Assembly: GCA_023957155.1 (NCBI GenBank)
Contig: JAMLHK010000015.1
Location: 1 to 64,000 of the forward strand
Reading direction: 5' to 3'
Length of the DNA: 64,000 bases
Source: Chitinophagaceae bacterium
GTDB taxonomy: Bacteria > Bacteroidota > Bacteroidia > Chitinophagales > Chitinophagaceae
This document shows positions 1-8,514 of this stretch, in pieces. Below the pieces are notes generated by a model. It saw only the letters and a list, made by a program, of their open reading frames with translations. It did no database searches and had not been told where the DNA came from. A program made the position numbers and the translations under genes. The first letter of the stretch is position 1, and each line of letters opens with the position of its first letter.

Positions 1-2
1 CT

Positions 3-452
3 ATACTTACCTTAACCTTCATCCCCTCCCTGTCTAACAATATTTATGCGCAGATCGGCTTAATAACGCTGATCGGGCTTGCGGCCAAGAATGCGATACT
101 GATCGTGGAGTTTGCCAAAGAAAGGGTAGATAGCGGGATAGATGTGATACATGCCACTTTGCAGGCTGTCCGTTTGCGCTTACGCCCCATCGTTATGACT
201 TCGCTGGCGTTTATCCTGGGTGTGCTGCCGCTGGCTTTTGCCACCGGTGCAGCAGCAGAAAGCCGTAAAACCATCGGGTGGACGGTATTTGGCGGGATGA
301 TCGCGGCCACCACACTGGCTATATTTGTGGTGCCGGTATTGTTTGTGCTGATCACTAAGTTCGCTTACGGAAGGAAGCTCAAAAAATTAAAGGAACAATC
401 AGCACAGGAAGAAGCCCTCGACAAAGCGATTATTGATGCAAGGATCGGGTAA
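3..452 (+). CDS. RND efflux transporter, inner-membrane pump subunit (C-terminal fragment)
   Basis: This is the 3' end of a large AcrB/HAE1-type RND pump; the frame is open to the window's left edge, so about 150 of some 1050 residues are present. The fragment contains the family hallmark [20 protein letters not shown], a transmembrane segment conserved in proton-driven multidrug pumps. Two further hydrophobic segments follow (around [16 protein letters not shown] and [17 protein letters not shown]), then a charged cytoplasmic tail ending at a normal stop. The pump works as a trimer with a periplasmic adaptor and an outer-membrane TolC-like channel, but neither is in the window. It converges on ctlX with only 23 bp between the stops. 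Substrate cannot be inferred from this piece. Confidence 0.93.
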   Translation: MLTLTFIPSLSNNIYAQIGLITLIGLAAKNAILIVEFAKERVDSGIDVIHATLQAVRLRLRPIVMTSLAFILGVLPLAFATGAAAESRKTIGWTVFGGMIAATTLAIFVVPVLFVLITKFAYGRKLKKLKEQSAQEEALDKAIIDARIG

Positions 453-475
453 GCGGCTGTTGGATGCCTGACGTG

Positions 476-1378
476 CTATACAAATACTTCGGCTATCATG
501 CATCGCGCGCTTCCGCCGCCGTTGGTTTCAATGGTGTCTAACGGAGCAGGCAATATGTGATTGTATTGCTCAAGCACTTTTATCTGCCGTGGAGATAAGG
601 ATTTGTATGCCTGCGCCGACATGAGTAAAAATGGTTTGCCCTTTTTGTTGGTTACCTGCAGCATATTACCTGCAAAATGCTTCATTTGCTCCATGGTAAT
701 GGGTATGGTTTTTTTTCCCGACATTTTAATAGCTGATATTACGTTCTCCCTTTGTTTGGCATCCGTTATACTTTCGAGGCAAATAATAACATGCTGTTTA
801 GTCACGCACATCATTACATTGGTATGGTAAATAGCACCGCCTTTATCATCGAATGCATTAAAAGCCACTGGCAGAAAATGCATAGAACTGCAGAATTCAT
901 CCAACAGATCTATAGATGTTCTTGGTGAAATACAGGCATAGGCAATTTTGAACTGGCGGTCTAATACCATACTGCCAGTGCCTTCCAGGAAGCGGTTGTG
1001 CTCTTCGTGGCGTGTAAGATCAATGACGGTAGTAATGTGGAATTTCTTTTGCAGGGTTGCCACCAGTTCCGGCTTTCTTTCCATCCGGCGGTTGGGTGCA
1101 AACATGGGGTAAAGGCACATCACTCGTCCTTCATGAAAGGAAACCCAGTTATTGGGGAAGATGGAATCCGGCGTATAGGGCAGGGGCGTGTCGTCTATAA
1201 CGGTAACGTCGATGTTGTAAGTAGTCAGCAATCGTACAAAATATTCAAATTCCTTCAGGGCCTTTTCCTGTACATCATCGTTTCCCCCGGCAACCTGAAA
1301 GTTATTGTTCACCGCCGTTTCGGGGTTAAAGCTGAAATTAACCGGTTTGATCATTAATAAATGTGATGCCGTTTGCAT
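476..1378 (-). CDS. ctlX: CtlX-type citrulline hydrolase / amidinotransferase-family protein
   Basis: A 300-aa cytoplasmic enzyme of the guanidino-group-modifying (pentein) superfamily, matching the group named citrulline utilization hydrolase CtlX. Visible elements are FPNNWVSFH near residue 75, EGTGSM near 131 (acidic catalytic residue), YHTNVMM near 185 (catalytic His) and GGGSARCMIAEVF at the C-terminus, where Cys293 is the expected nucleophile. No signal peptide is present. It lies downstream of a second pentein enzyme on the same strand, with 202 bp between, so both probably act in arginine/citrulline breakdown. The 202-bp gap argues against tight coupling. Substrate assignment rests on family resemblance; another ureido or guanidino compound is possible. 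Confidence 0.85.
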   Translation of the reverse strand: MQTASHLLMIKPVNFSFNPETAVNNNFQVAGGNDDVQEKALKEFEYFVRLLTTYNIDVTVIDDTPLPYTPDSIFPNNWVSFHEGRVMCLYPMFAPNRRMERKPELVATLQKKFHITTVIDLTRHEEHNRFLEGTGSMVLDRQFKIAYACISPRTSIDLLDEFCSSMHFLPVAFNAFDDKGGAIYHTNVMMCVTKQHVIICLESITDAKQRENVISAIKMSGKKTIPITMEQMKHFAGNMLQVTNKKGKPFLLMSAQAYKSLSPRQIKVLEQYNHILPAPLDTIETNGGGSARCMIAEVFV

Positions 1379-1580
1379 TTTGCTGTTGCTTTGTAAAAGC
1401 TAATTAATAACGGTCAGGCATATCCTTTCTATGATACTAATTCATCTATTTTCGGGATTTTAGCGGTGACGCTGATATCTTTTCCGACACTTTATACCTT
1501 CCACCTTACGCCCTATACCTTCCACCTCCTACCCCAAACCATAAACTTCCAAACTACAAACTCCCTGAAACCTGTACCCC
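1379..1580. other. intergenic region with pyrimidine-rich short repeats
   Basis: The gap between the two pentein genes contains a C/T/A-only stretch (about 1490-1590) with near-repeated words such as TATACCTTCCACC. It has no open frame of note. Similar pyrimidine-rich patches occur near 6030-6060 and 8145-8175. No promoter or hairpin terminator was recognised. Confidence 0.5.
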
Positions 1581-3029
1581 TCACACCTCCTCCCTCAGCA
1601 GCGGCATGCTCATGCAATGAAATCCTCCTCTTGCCCTTGATAATTCTGCCGATGGGATCAGGATGAGGGTGTCTTTTACTTCATCGGGTTTTATGGTGCC
1701 ATTTTCTAAGTTGTTTATCATCTCTCCCGCTTCTGTAACGGTAAAGCCGTGGCTGCGGAAAGCTTCGGTAGTTTTATCGTTGCGGTCGTAACCCAATACC
1801 ACTCCCTCTTTAAGCGCCAGCAGGTTACAGGAATCGGTCCATTGTTCACGGCTGTCGTAGGGGAATTCATTATTGCCGGAATAAATGAACTGTACTTTAT
1901 CCTTGCTTTTCAGGTCGTTGGTGCTGATGTCGGTCAATAAGTCTTCGAGATTGTCTATATACACCGGGCTGCCGGTATTGTTGTGATGAAATTGTATGAT
2001 CCGTAACGAGTCATCTTTTTTAGGCGCATCAAGGATCTTTTGCACGGGATCGGCAGCTTCCTGGTGTATAGCAGACTTCGAAAAGTTACCAAGCATTACC
2101 CACACATTTCTTTTCACCTGGGTAAATATTGTGTCAATGTGCATGTAGTCCCTTTTACGGGGGATCTTTATCACGCTTATTTTTTCCATCAGTTTCTTTG
2201 CAAACAGGATATTGATCACCTGGTGCGCCGCTTCCATGCTGGTACGTTCACTAACTCCTATCAGCAGGTGATGGGGGCATACTACCATTACATCACCGCC
2301 TTCTAAGGTCACTTTTTTTTCCTCGCCGTTGCGGGGCATAAGAAAATGGCGGCGGGTATCGGCCAGCTCGATGATATTGTGCCGGCAGGCTGAAAAAAGC
2401 GGATGGTTGTAAAATACATATTTCGCGAGCAGCGCTTCACGTATCCTGGCCTTTTTGGCCGGCTTGTTCAGCAGGATATGATCCTTGATCACAATGCCGA
2501 TATCCCTCGTAAAAATAAAATTCGGGATAGGGGGAAAGATCATGGTTTTATCGGGCAGACTACCCGTGATGAATACTTTGGCTAATGCAGATGAAGGGAG
2601 CTGTACCAGCGCTTGCTGTGTAATGTAAGAGCAGCTTTCAACTGCGCATACCGATGCCGTTAGTATTTCTTTAATGCCGGCATCATCGAGTATATCTGCC
2701 AGCAGGTTTTGCAGTTCCACTACTTTGTCTGAACGGAAAAACTCAGGATGCCCGGGCTTGTAAAAGCTCCTGTTGCTCCGGGGATCATCCGCCTGCTTTA
2801 ATTTCCCTTTGAGCTTTGCGGGGTCAAGGAAATACAAAAGCAGCTTTGTATAATAATCGTATTCTTTACGGCGTATGGTGTCTAAATGCACGATATCTTC
2901 AAAAAGCCAGTCCTGCGCTTTGGAAGGCACCACTTTCCCCAATCCGCTGTCGGGCGTATGCACCAGCACCCTGCGCAGTGCGCCGATCTCGGAAGTGACC
3001 ATAAGGGGGTTAACGTGATCGTTGTTCAT
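1581..3029 (-). CDS. arginine deiminase-related protein
   Basis: A 482-aa member of the arginine deiminase/amidinotransferase fold. Motifs in order are FTRDIG near residue 175, EGGD near 245, HIDTIF near 298 and GGFHCMSMPL at the end, with Cys472 as the presumed nucleophile; the full Cys/His/acidic set is therefore present. Classic bacterial ArcA is about 410 aa; this protein has about 70 extra residues, mostly in the N-terminal third. The start is ATG and no signal peptide is seen. It lies upstream of ctlX on the same strand. Hydrolysis of arginine to citrulline and ammonia is the likely reaction, but no arcB or arcC is nearby, so it is not a classical ADI operon. Confidence 0.82.
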   Translation of the reverse strand: MNNDHVNPLMVTSEIGALRRVLVHTPDSGLGKVVPSKAQDWLFEDIVHLDTIRRKEYDYYTKLLLYFLDPAKLKGKLKQADDPRSNRSFYKPGHPEFFRSDKVVELQNLLADILDDAGIKEILTASVCAVESCSYITQQALVQLPSSALAKVFITGSLPDKTMIFPPIPNFIFTRDIGIVIKDHILLNKPAKKARIREALLAKYVFYNHPLFSACRHNIIELADTRRHFLMPRNGEEKKVTLEGGDVMVVCPHHLLIGVSERTSMEAAHQVINILFAKKLMEKISVIKIPRKRDYMHIDTIFTQVKRNVWVMLGNFSKSAIHQEAADPVQKILDAPKKDDSLRIIQFHHNNTGSPVYIDNLEDLLTDISTNDLKSKDKVQFIYSGNNEFPYDSREQWTDSCNLLALKEGVVLGYDRNDKTTEAFRSHGFTVTEAGEMINNLENGTIKPDEVKDTLILIPSAELSRARGGFHCMSMPLLREEV

Positions 3030-3208
3030 AACAGTGTGTAATTTAGCTTTTTTACCCTCAGCCAGGAAGACATTTCGCCGGTATTACTCACTCCTGGTCT
3101 CCTTTTTCATTCATTTAACGGATCATTTAAACTCCGGGGAATAATATTTGTCTTAGTAATCAATGTAACAAATAACAGCATTTGTTCGTTCACTTTAAAA
3201 ATTTGTTT

Positions 3209-3673
3209 ATGAAGCGATTATTTTTACTATCAGCGCTGCCGCTTTTTATTTTTTCATCCTGTAAAAAAGAAGTTACAGAACAGGTTAACCAGGCCTTCTC
3301 GGCCGTATATGATATAGCTCCCGGCGGCTGGACTACTTCCAATGGTGGTTTAAGCTATTCTGCGGAGCTGGATATTCCCGAGCTGGATAATATCATTTAC
3401 CAGGACGGAGCCGTATTGGTTTATCTTTCTTTTTCCGGCACTTCTTATTATGAAGCCCTTCCACAGGTATTTGACGGTATTACGTATGGTGCTATCCACG
3501 GTAACGGGTATGTAAGCATTGATATAAGCGCCCTGTCCGGCAATCCCATTAATCCGCCGGCGCAGACTGTTTCCGCAAAAATTATTCTGATTGATGCTGC
3601 AAGGCTTGCATTGCGCAGGGACGTAAACCTGAGAGATATACAGGCAGTTGAAAAAGCATTTAATATCCATTAA
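3209..3673 (+). CDS. hypothetical lipoprotein
   Basis: A 154-aa protein of unknown function. The ATG used here gives a clean lipoprotein signal (MKRLFLLSALPLFIFSSC), with the acylated Cys at residue 18 followed by KKE; the frame extends a little upstream but only through non-ATG codons. The mature part is rich in Gly, Ser and Tyr with regular hydrophobic alternation, suggesting a small beta-sandwich. No catalytic motif is visible. It has its own transcription direction, divergent from the deiminase gene by about 180 bp. Known families were not recognised. Confidence 0.75.
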   Translation: MKRLFLLSALPLFIFSSCKKEVTEQVNQAFSAVYDIAPGGWTTSNGGLSYSAELDIPELDNIIYQDGAVLVYLSFSGTSYYEALPQVFDGITYGAIHGNGYVSIDISALSGNPINPPAQTVSAKIILIDAARLALRRDVNLRDIQAVEKAFNIH

Positions 3674-3703
3674 GCATAAGCGGTAGTGATATTGTAGAAA
3701 GAG

Positions 3704-3761
3704 AGCCACGAAGACACGAATTTGTAGTGATGCTTTCGTACCGATTCGTGCATTGGTGGCT
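3704..3761 (+). repeat. intergenic palindromic repeat, copy 1
   Basis: Left arm AGCCACGAAGACACGAAT and right arm ATTCGTGCATTGGTGGCT are reverse complements with three mismatches, around a loop of about 22 bases. A diverged second copy lies about 180 bp downstream in the same orientation. Confidence 0.75.
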
Positions 3762-3884
3762 GTTTTATATTGTATTCGTAAGCCATCCCGGTTGCGGGGA
3801 CGTTGGAATCTATACAACAGAGTGTTTCTGGTTAAAAATTATTCCGAAGGTGATGCAATAACTCGTGAACTTTTAGAAAGAGAT

Positions 3885-3940
3885 AGCCGCGAAGGCACGA
3901 ATTTGCACCAATGCTTTCATATCCGTTCGTGCATTCCATT
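3885..3940 (+). repeat. intergenic palindromic repeat, copy 2 (degenerate)
   Basis: Shares AGCC-CGAAG-CACGAATTTG, the loop word ATGCTTTC and the right-arm core TTCGTGCATT with copy 1, but its outer right arm has decayed and no longer pairs with the left arm. Confidence 0.65.
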
Positions 3941-3979
3941 GTTTTCACGATATTTTGCTTTTTGTTGGGATTTGCAATG

Positions 3980-3987
3980 TACCTTTG
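3980..3987 (+). promoter_or_regulatory. -7 element of azurin promoter
   Basis: TACCTTTG matches the Bacteroidota -7 consensus TAnnTTTG. TTTG words lie upstream at 3954 and 3961 as possible -33 elements. The predicted start point gives a leader of only about 12 nt before the ATG at 4005. Confidence 0.6.
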
Positions 3988-4004
3988 CAAAAAATTTAAA
4001 CATC

Positions 4005-4514
4005 ATGAAAATTATTAAGTATGCACTTTTCGCCGGTGTTGTTGGTTTGGCAGCTTGCGGCGGTGGAAACGATTCCTCGAAAGCTACGGATCAGCCGGCT
4101 GCAGAAGAACAAAAGGCAACAACCCCTGCTGTTTCCGAAGGCGTAACGCTTGAAATTACAGGTGACGATGTAATGAAATTCGATAAAGCCGAACTCAGGG
4201 CCAAAGCGGGTCAGAAGGTTACCCTTACCCTGCATCATTCCGGGAAACTGGCCAAAGAAGCAATGGGACATAATGTGGTAATATTAAAATCCGGTACTGA
4301 TGTTGCAGCATTTGCGGCGAAGGCTGTTGAAGCAAAAGCCAATGATTATTTCCCTGAATCGGAAGCGGCAAATGTGATCGCGCATACCAAACTGGTTGGC
4401 GGTGGCGAAAGCACCACCATTGAGTTTACTGCTCCCGAAGCAGGTACCTATCCTTTTATTTGCAGTTTCCCCGGTCATTACGGGTTTATGAAAGGTGATT
4501 TTATTGTGGAATAA
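4005..4514 (+). CDS. azurin-like cupredoxin lipoprotein
   Basis: A 169-aa type-1 copper electron-transfer protein. The chosen ATG gives a lipoprotein signal ending GLAAC (Cys18), followed by a low-complexity linker (GGGNDSS, PAAEEQ) and then a single cupredoxin domain. Copper ligands can be read as His89 (AMGHNVV), Cys153, His158 and Met162 in CSFPGHYGFM. It therefore probably carries electrons at the membrane surface in the periplasm, for example to a terminal oxidase or peroxidase; the partner is not in the window. It stands alone, with its own promoter and a strong terminator. A second cupredoxin domain occurs in the large lipoprotein at 14497. Confidence 0.92.
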   Translation: MKIIKYALFAGVVGLAACGGGNDSSKATDQPAAEEQKATTPAVSEGVTLEITGDDVMKFDKAELRAKAGQKVTLTLHHSGKLAKEAMGHNVVILKSGTDVAAFAAKAVEAKANDYFPESEAANVIAHTKLVGGGESTTIEFTAPEAGTYPFICSFPGHYGFMKGDFIVE

Positions 4515-4545
4515 GATTTAACAATGCCCGGTCACGCCGGGATCG

Positions 4546-4579
4546 CACAAACCCACTGGTATATACAGTGGGTTTTGTG
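4546..4579 (+). terminator. terminator after azurin gene
   Basis: Arms CACAAACCCACTG and CAGTGGGTTTTGTG pair around a 7-base loop (GTATATA). This is the strongest hairpin near the azurin stop and it precedes the next gene's promoter. Confidence 0.75.
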
Positions 4580-4601
4580 TTTAAAGAAGGCAATGGAATG
4601 G

Positions 4602-4628
4602 TTGGCAGCTTCTTTTCCTGTAACTTTG
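4602..4628 (+). promoter_or_regulatory. promoter of the PLP enzyme gene
   Basis: TTG at 4602 and TAACTTTG at 4621, 16 bp apart, resemble the Bacteroidota -33/-7 pair. The leader before the ATG at 4672 would be about 40 nt. Confidence 0.5.
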
Positions 4629-4671
4629 AGACCCGTCAGGTCTACACTTCGTTTTTTTATAATTCTATTTT

Positions 4672-5898
4672 ATGTCAGATCAACAGTTCCCTTATTCAGG
4701 TTTTAGCTCATTAGCCATACATGGAGGTCATCGCCAGGATCCTAACTATGCTCATCTTAGTCCCATCTATGCCACTTCCACTTTTGTTTATGATGATGCC
4801 GAGCAGGGCATGCGCCGGTTTAGTGGCCAGGAAGAAGGATATATTTATACCCGCTGGGGCAACCCCACTTTTCGTGAAGCGGAAGAAAAGATCATTGCAA
4901 TGGAAACCTTCGGGTTTACGGATGAGCAGGGTAATTCGCTTGCTTTGAAAGCCTATCTGCAGGCGTCGGGGATGGCTGCTGTGAGCTCTTTAATGATGAC
5001 TACCTTACAGGCAGGTGATAAGGTGTTGTCGCATTACTCGCTGTATGGCGGTACCCAGGAATACCTGAACAACCTGCTGCCTACCTTTGGTGTAGATGCT
5101 GTTATTGCCGATCTGCGCGACCTGAATGTTGCCGAAGATATGCTGAAGCAGCATCCCGATATAAAATTGATTTACCTGGAAACGCCGGCCAATCCCACCA
5201 TTCAGTGTGTGGATATTGAAGCCCTGACTAAATTGGGCAAGCAATATGGAAAGCTGGTGGCCTGCGACAACAGCTTTGCCACGCCTTACCTGCAGCAGCC
5301 TTTTAAGCATGGGGTTGATTTTGTTGTTCATTCCACTACCAAATTCCTCAACGGCCATGGCACTGCTATAGGAGGTATATTTATAGGACGGGATGTTGAT
5401 TTTATGAAGGGACGGACCTATAAAATATATAAAGCATTAGGAGGAAGCAGTAGTCCTTTTGATGCATTTTTATTGATCAATGGCATGAAAACTTTAGAGG
5501 TGCGGATGGAAAGGCATTGCAGTAATGCAGAAAAAGTGGCAGCGCTGCTGAACACACATCAGGCAGTGGCTTCAGTGAATTATAACGGGCTGACCACTCA
5601 TCCGGATTATGCGGTAGCTAAAAAACAGATGCGTCACCCTGGCGCCATGATGAGCTTTGAGCTGAAAGGAGGGTTGCAGGCCGGCATCAATTTTATGAAC
5701 AGGCTGCAATTGTGCACCCGCACCGTATCGCTCGGCACCTGCGATACCCTGTTATCGCATCCGGCTTCCATGACACATTACAGTGTGCCTAAAGAACAAA
5801 GGGAACGGTATGGCATAACCGACGGTTTGATCCGCATGAGTGTGGGCATGGAAAACATAGCAGATATCCTTAACGACCTGGACCAGGCATTGAAATGA
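4672..5898 (+). CDS. trans-sulfuration PLP enzyme (cystathionine gamma-synthase / methionine gamma-lyase family)
   Basis: A 408-aa cytoplasmic enzyme of the Cys/Met-metabolism fold-type I family. Seen are YTRWGNPT near residue 60 (phosphate-binding Tyr/Arg from the neighbouring subunit), the Gly-containing loop ASGMAAV near 98, Asp199 in ACDNSF (pyridine nitrogen) and Lys224 in HSTTKFLNGHG (Schiff-base lysine). Length is normal for the family. Members carry out gamma-replacement or gamma-elimination on homoserine esters, cystathionine or methionine, and sequence alone does not settle which. It is a single-gene unit with a promoter upstream and a hairpin downstream. Confidence 0.9.
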   Translation: MSDQQFPYSGFSSLAIHGGHRQDPNYAHLSPIYATSTFVYDDAEQGMRRFSGQEEGYIYTRWGNPTFREAEEKIIAMETFGFTDEQGNSLALKAYLQASGMAAVSSLMMTTLQAGDKVLSHYSLYGGTQEYLNNLLPTFGVDAVIADLRDLNVAEDMLKQHPDIKLIYLETPANPTIQCVDIEALTKLGKQYGKLVACDNSFATPYLQQPFKHGVDFVVHSTTKFLNGHGTAIGGIFIGRDVDFMKGRTYKIYKALGGSSSPFDAFLLINGMKTLEVRMERHCSNAEKVAALLNTHQAVASVNYNGLTTHPDYAVAKKQMRHPGAMMSFELKGGLQAGINFMNRLQLCTRTVSLGTCDTLLSHPASMTHYSVPKEQRERYGITDGLIRMSVGMENIADILNDLDQALK

Positions 5899-5967
5899 TT
5901 TCCATTTGCATTTTTATGATACGGTGGTGAGGTGAAAAGTGAATCGTGAATGGTGAATCGTGAGACG

Positions 5968-5999
5968 AGAGAGATTGGAAGTTTGCCGTCTCTCTTTTT
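5968..5999 (+). terminator. probable terminator after the PLP enzyme
   Basis: AGAGAGA and TCTCTCT pair around a 14-base loop and are followed by a T-run. Preceding bases carry a short GTGAATCGTGAATGG repeat. Confidence 0.5.
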
Positions 6000-6084
6000 C
6001 AGATAGGTTAGGTTCAAACCTCGCGGTGTAACCTGCACCTTGTAACCTGCAACCTCATACCCTCAAATAACTACCAACCAGGCA

Positions 6085-6552
6085 ATGAACATAACAATAA
6101 GACCGGCTGCAAAAGAAGATTGTGCACGGATAATGGAGCTGGTGCATGAACTGGCGGAATTTGAAAAAGCACCACAGGAAGTAACGGTCAGTTTTGACCA
6201 TTTTGTGGAAAGCGGTTTCGGGAAAAACCCGGTATGGTGGGCATTTGTGGCGGAAGTGTCTCCCGGGCAGAGCGGCACGAGGGAGATTGTGGCCTTTGCG
6301 TTATATTATATACGTTACTCCACCTGGAAGGGACAGCGCATGTACCTTGAAGATATTATAGTAACCAAAGCCTGGCGGGGCAGGGGGATCGGAGGACTAT
6401 TGATGGACCATGTATTGGAAGAGGCGAAAGCTAAGCAGTTTACCGGCGTGATGTGGCAGGTATTAGACTGGAACGCGCCGGCCATAGCGTTCTATAAAAA
6501 ATATAATGCAACGTTTGATGCAGGATGGATAAACTGCAACGTTGATCTCTGA
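6085..6552 (+). CDS. GNAT-family N-acetyltransferase
   Basis: A 155-aa acetyl-CoA-dependent acetyltransferase. The fold elements are visible: N-terminal strand NITIRPAAKEDCARI, the acetyl-CoA pyrophosphate loop near residue 98 (RGRGIGG), strand 5 (GVMWQVLDWN) and APAIAFYKKYNA typical of the C-terminal helix. The pattern YLEDIIV followed by RGRGIG resembles the spermidine/spermine (SSAT) branch, which suggests a polyamine or other small amine acceptor, but substrate is inference. ATG start; no signal peptide. It stands between a terminator and a separately started lipoprotein gene. Confidence 0.88.
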   Translation: MNITIRPAAKEDCARIMELVHELAEFEKAPQEVTVSFDHFVESGFGKNPVWWAFVAEVSPGQSGTREIVAFALYYIRYSTWKGQRMYLEDIIVTKAWRGRGIGGLLMDHVLEEAKAKQFTGVMWQVLDWNAPAIAFYKKYNATFDAGWINCNVDL

Positions 6553-6692
6553 TGTTAGCCAATGTTAATTTTTGGGAAATAAATGTTAAGGGTACAGATC
6601 CGGGCAACCATGAGCATAGTAAATGCGTAATTTCAGTTTGCGTGGTGCTGTACTGCTATAGTTCCGGTATTCCAAACCTCAATAACAGGAAT

Positions 6693-8033
6693 ATGAAATT
6701 GAAAAACATTGCCTTGTTCTTTCTTTCAGCAGTAGTATTGTCGGTTTTTGGCTGTAAGAAGGAAAGTAACGGTTCCGGTAATACAACTGCCGTTGAAGAC
6801 AGGGTAAAGGATACGGCATGGAGTTATGCAAAAGATCTTTATCTCTGGGATGATCATCTTCCCTTTACCTTTAATGCAAGATCCTATGCCGATCCTGATG
6901 CTATCATGAAGGCGCTTCGCCCCTATAGCATTGAGCCAGGTTTTGCGGATCCGGTAGACCGCTGGAGCTTTGCGATAAAAAAGTCGGAATGGGATGATGT
7001 GAGCGCAGGGATCAGCGGTGATCTTGGGCTGGGCATATTTTTTATGTCGGAGAATGACCTGCGTGTTTCTTATGTAGAGCCTGCTTCGCCCGCCGCCGCG
7101 GCCGGCATAGAAAGGAGCTGGCGCATATTATCCGTAAATGGGAATACCACCATTAATACCAGCGATGCAGTCGTATCGCGTATTTCCACTGCCCTGTTTA
7201 ACAGTACTTCTGCTGGCTTTACTTTTGAAAAGCCTGATGGAACAGCCGTAGATATTACACTTGTGGCGGCAACTTACCAGGATGAGCCCATCATATTGGA
7301 TACCATATACAGTGATGGCGGAAGCAAAACAGGATACTTCGTATTTAATTCTTTTTTGGGTAACGTGGATAACATTAAAACCCGGCTGGGCAATATCTTC
7401 GATAAGTTTGCAAGCGCAGGTATAAACGATATGATAGTAGATCTGCGTTATAACGGAGGCGGATATGTAGAGCTGCAGAATGAGCTGGCTAATTATTTAG
7501 TGCCTTCTGCAGGCAATAGCGGTGTGATGCTGGAGGAAAAATTTAATGATCATTACAGCGCTTTTTTTGATACCACGATCAACTACCAGAAAAAAGGCAC
7601 CCTTAACCTTAACCGTATCTTTTTTATAATAACAAAAAATACGGCCTCTGCAAGTGAGCTGCTGATCAACAGCCTTAAGCCCTACATGGAGGTAAAACTG
7701 ATCGGCAGGGCAAGCCACGGAAAGCCGGTAGGTTATTTCAATATCGGGGTGGGCGACTGGTATATCTTTCCTGTATCTTTCAGAAGTGTAAATAAAAACG
7801 GGGAAGGTAACTACTTCAATGGGCTGCAACCCGACGCTATCGTAGATGATGGGTTGGACAGACCCTGGGGAGATGTGAATGAGAACTGCCTGGCAAGCGC
7901 TTTGTATTATATCGGTCATGGGGCTTTTTCGCGTATATCACCCCGTGTGCAGCAGGATACCAGACTGGAAAGCGGGAATGATGTATTGGATGTGAAGCGG
8001 TTTAAGGGAGCGGTGAGGAATTTGAAAATTTGA
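6693..8033 (+). CDS. S41-family (C-terminal processing) peptidase lipoprotein
   Basis: A 446-aa exported serine protease. The ATG used gives a lipoprotein signal ending SVFGC (Cys21). A helical N-terminal domain is followed by a PDZ-like region around residues 105-190 (LGLGIFFM, VEPASPAAAAGI) and the S41 catalytic domain, with VDLRYNGGGYV near 250 and ITKNTASASELLINSLKPY near 315, where the Ser of SASE is the nucleophile. Such lipoproteins face the periplasm or surface and process or degrade peptides. The frame upstream of this ATG has no signal sequence, so the longer reading was rejected. It ends just before a dispersed palindrome that may serve as terminator. Confidence 0.88.
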   Translation: MKLKNIALFFLSAVVLSVFGCKKESNGSGNTTAVEDRVKDTAWSYAKDLYLWDDHLPFTFNARSYADPDAIMKALRPYSIEPGFADPVDRWSFAIKKSEWDDVSAGISGDLGLGIFFMSENDLRVSYVEPASPAAAAGIERSWRILSVNGNTTINTSDAVVSRISTALFNSTSAGFTFEKPDGTAVDITLVAATYQDEPIILDTIYSDGGSKTGYFVFNSFLGNVDNIKTRLGNIFDKFASAGINDMIVDLRYNGGGYVELQNELANYLVPSAGNSGVMLEEKFNDHYSAFFDTTINYQKKGTLNLNRIFFIITKNTASASELLINSLKPYMEVKLIGRASHGKPVGYFNIGVGDWYIFPVSFRSVNKNGEGNYFNGLQPDAIVDDGLDRPWGDVNENCLASALYYIGHGAFSRISPRVQQDTRLESGNDVLDVKRFKGAVRNLKI

Positions 8034-8048
8034 AAGTGTGGAAATGTG

Positions 8049-8082
8049 GCGGTCGGTACACGACGAAGGAGTGTCAGACCGC
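8049..8082 (+). repeat. dispersed GCGGTC/GACCGC palindrome, copy A
   Basis: Begins GCGGTCGGTA and ends GTCAGACCGC; the terminal hexamers are exact reverse complements and the inner bases partly pair. It sits between convergent genes. Four related copies are at 30385, 30494, 48042 and 55740. Confidence 0.8.
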
Positions 8083-8184
8083 AGCAGGATAAAATGTGAA
8101 AATGGTGAGGCTTAAGGAAGATAATCATCCTTATAAGGACCTCATCCCTGCAACCTGAAACTTGCAACCTGACACTCTACACCG

Positions 8185-8514
8185 TCATTTCATAAATGCA
8201 AAATACACGGCGCCCATAAGGCATATAAAGCTGAGCAGGTATTTCCAGTGCATGGGCTCATGCAGGTATAGTACGGCAAATGCCACGAATACCATCAGCG
8301 TAATGGCTTCCTGTATGATCTTCAGCTGGAATGCGGTGAACCCGCCCGTGTATCCGATACGATTTGCCGGCACCTGCAGGCAATATTCAAAAAATGCGAT
8401 CCCCCAGCTTATTACAATGGCTTTCCATAAAGGTACGTCCTGATGCCGTAGATGACCATACCAGGCAACGGTCATAAAGATGTTAGAGAACAGCAGCAAT
8501 GCTATAGTGCGCAT
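8185..8514 (-). CDS. DUF486 (DMT-superfamily) small membrane protein
   Basis: A 109-aa inner-membrane protein with four predicted transmembrane segments: ALLLFSNIFMTVAWYG, AIVISWGIAFFEYCL, LMVFVAFAVLYL and LLSFICLMGAVYFAF. The motif WGIAFFEYCLQVPANRIG is typical of the DUF486 family, which is distantly related to EamA/SMR drug-metabolite transporters and lacks a proven function. ATG start; standalone on the minus strand. Confidence 0.9.
   Translation of the reverse strand: MRTIALLLFSNIFMTVAWYGHLRHQDVPLWKAIVISWGIAFFEYCLQVPANRIGYTGGFTAFQLKIIQEAITLMVFVAFAVLYLHEPMHWKYLLSFICLMGAVYFAFMK

Larger units (their letters stand above)
3674..4004. other. intergenic region with two palindromic repeats
   Basis: About 330 bp without a convincing gene. 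It holds two related imperfect palindromes (annotated separately) and, at its right end, the azurin promoter. A long in-frame extension of the azurin gene covers part of this stretch, but it lacks a signal sequence and crosses the promoter, so it is treated as non-coding. Confidence 0.7.

Noticed and set aside
3753-4004. Upstream extension of the azurin frame by 84 codons
   Set aside because: Crosses palindrome copy 2 and the TACCTTTG promoter; the internal ATG gives a perfect lipoprotein signal.
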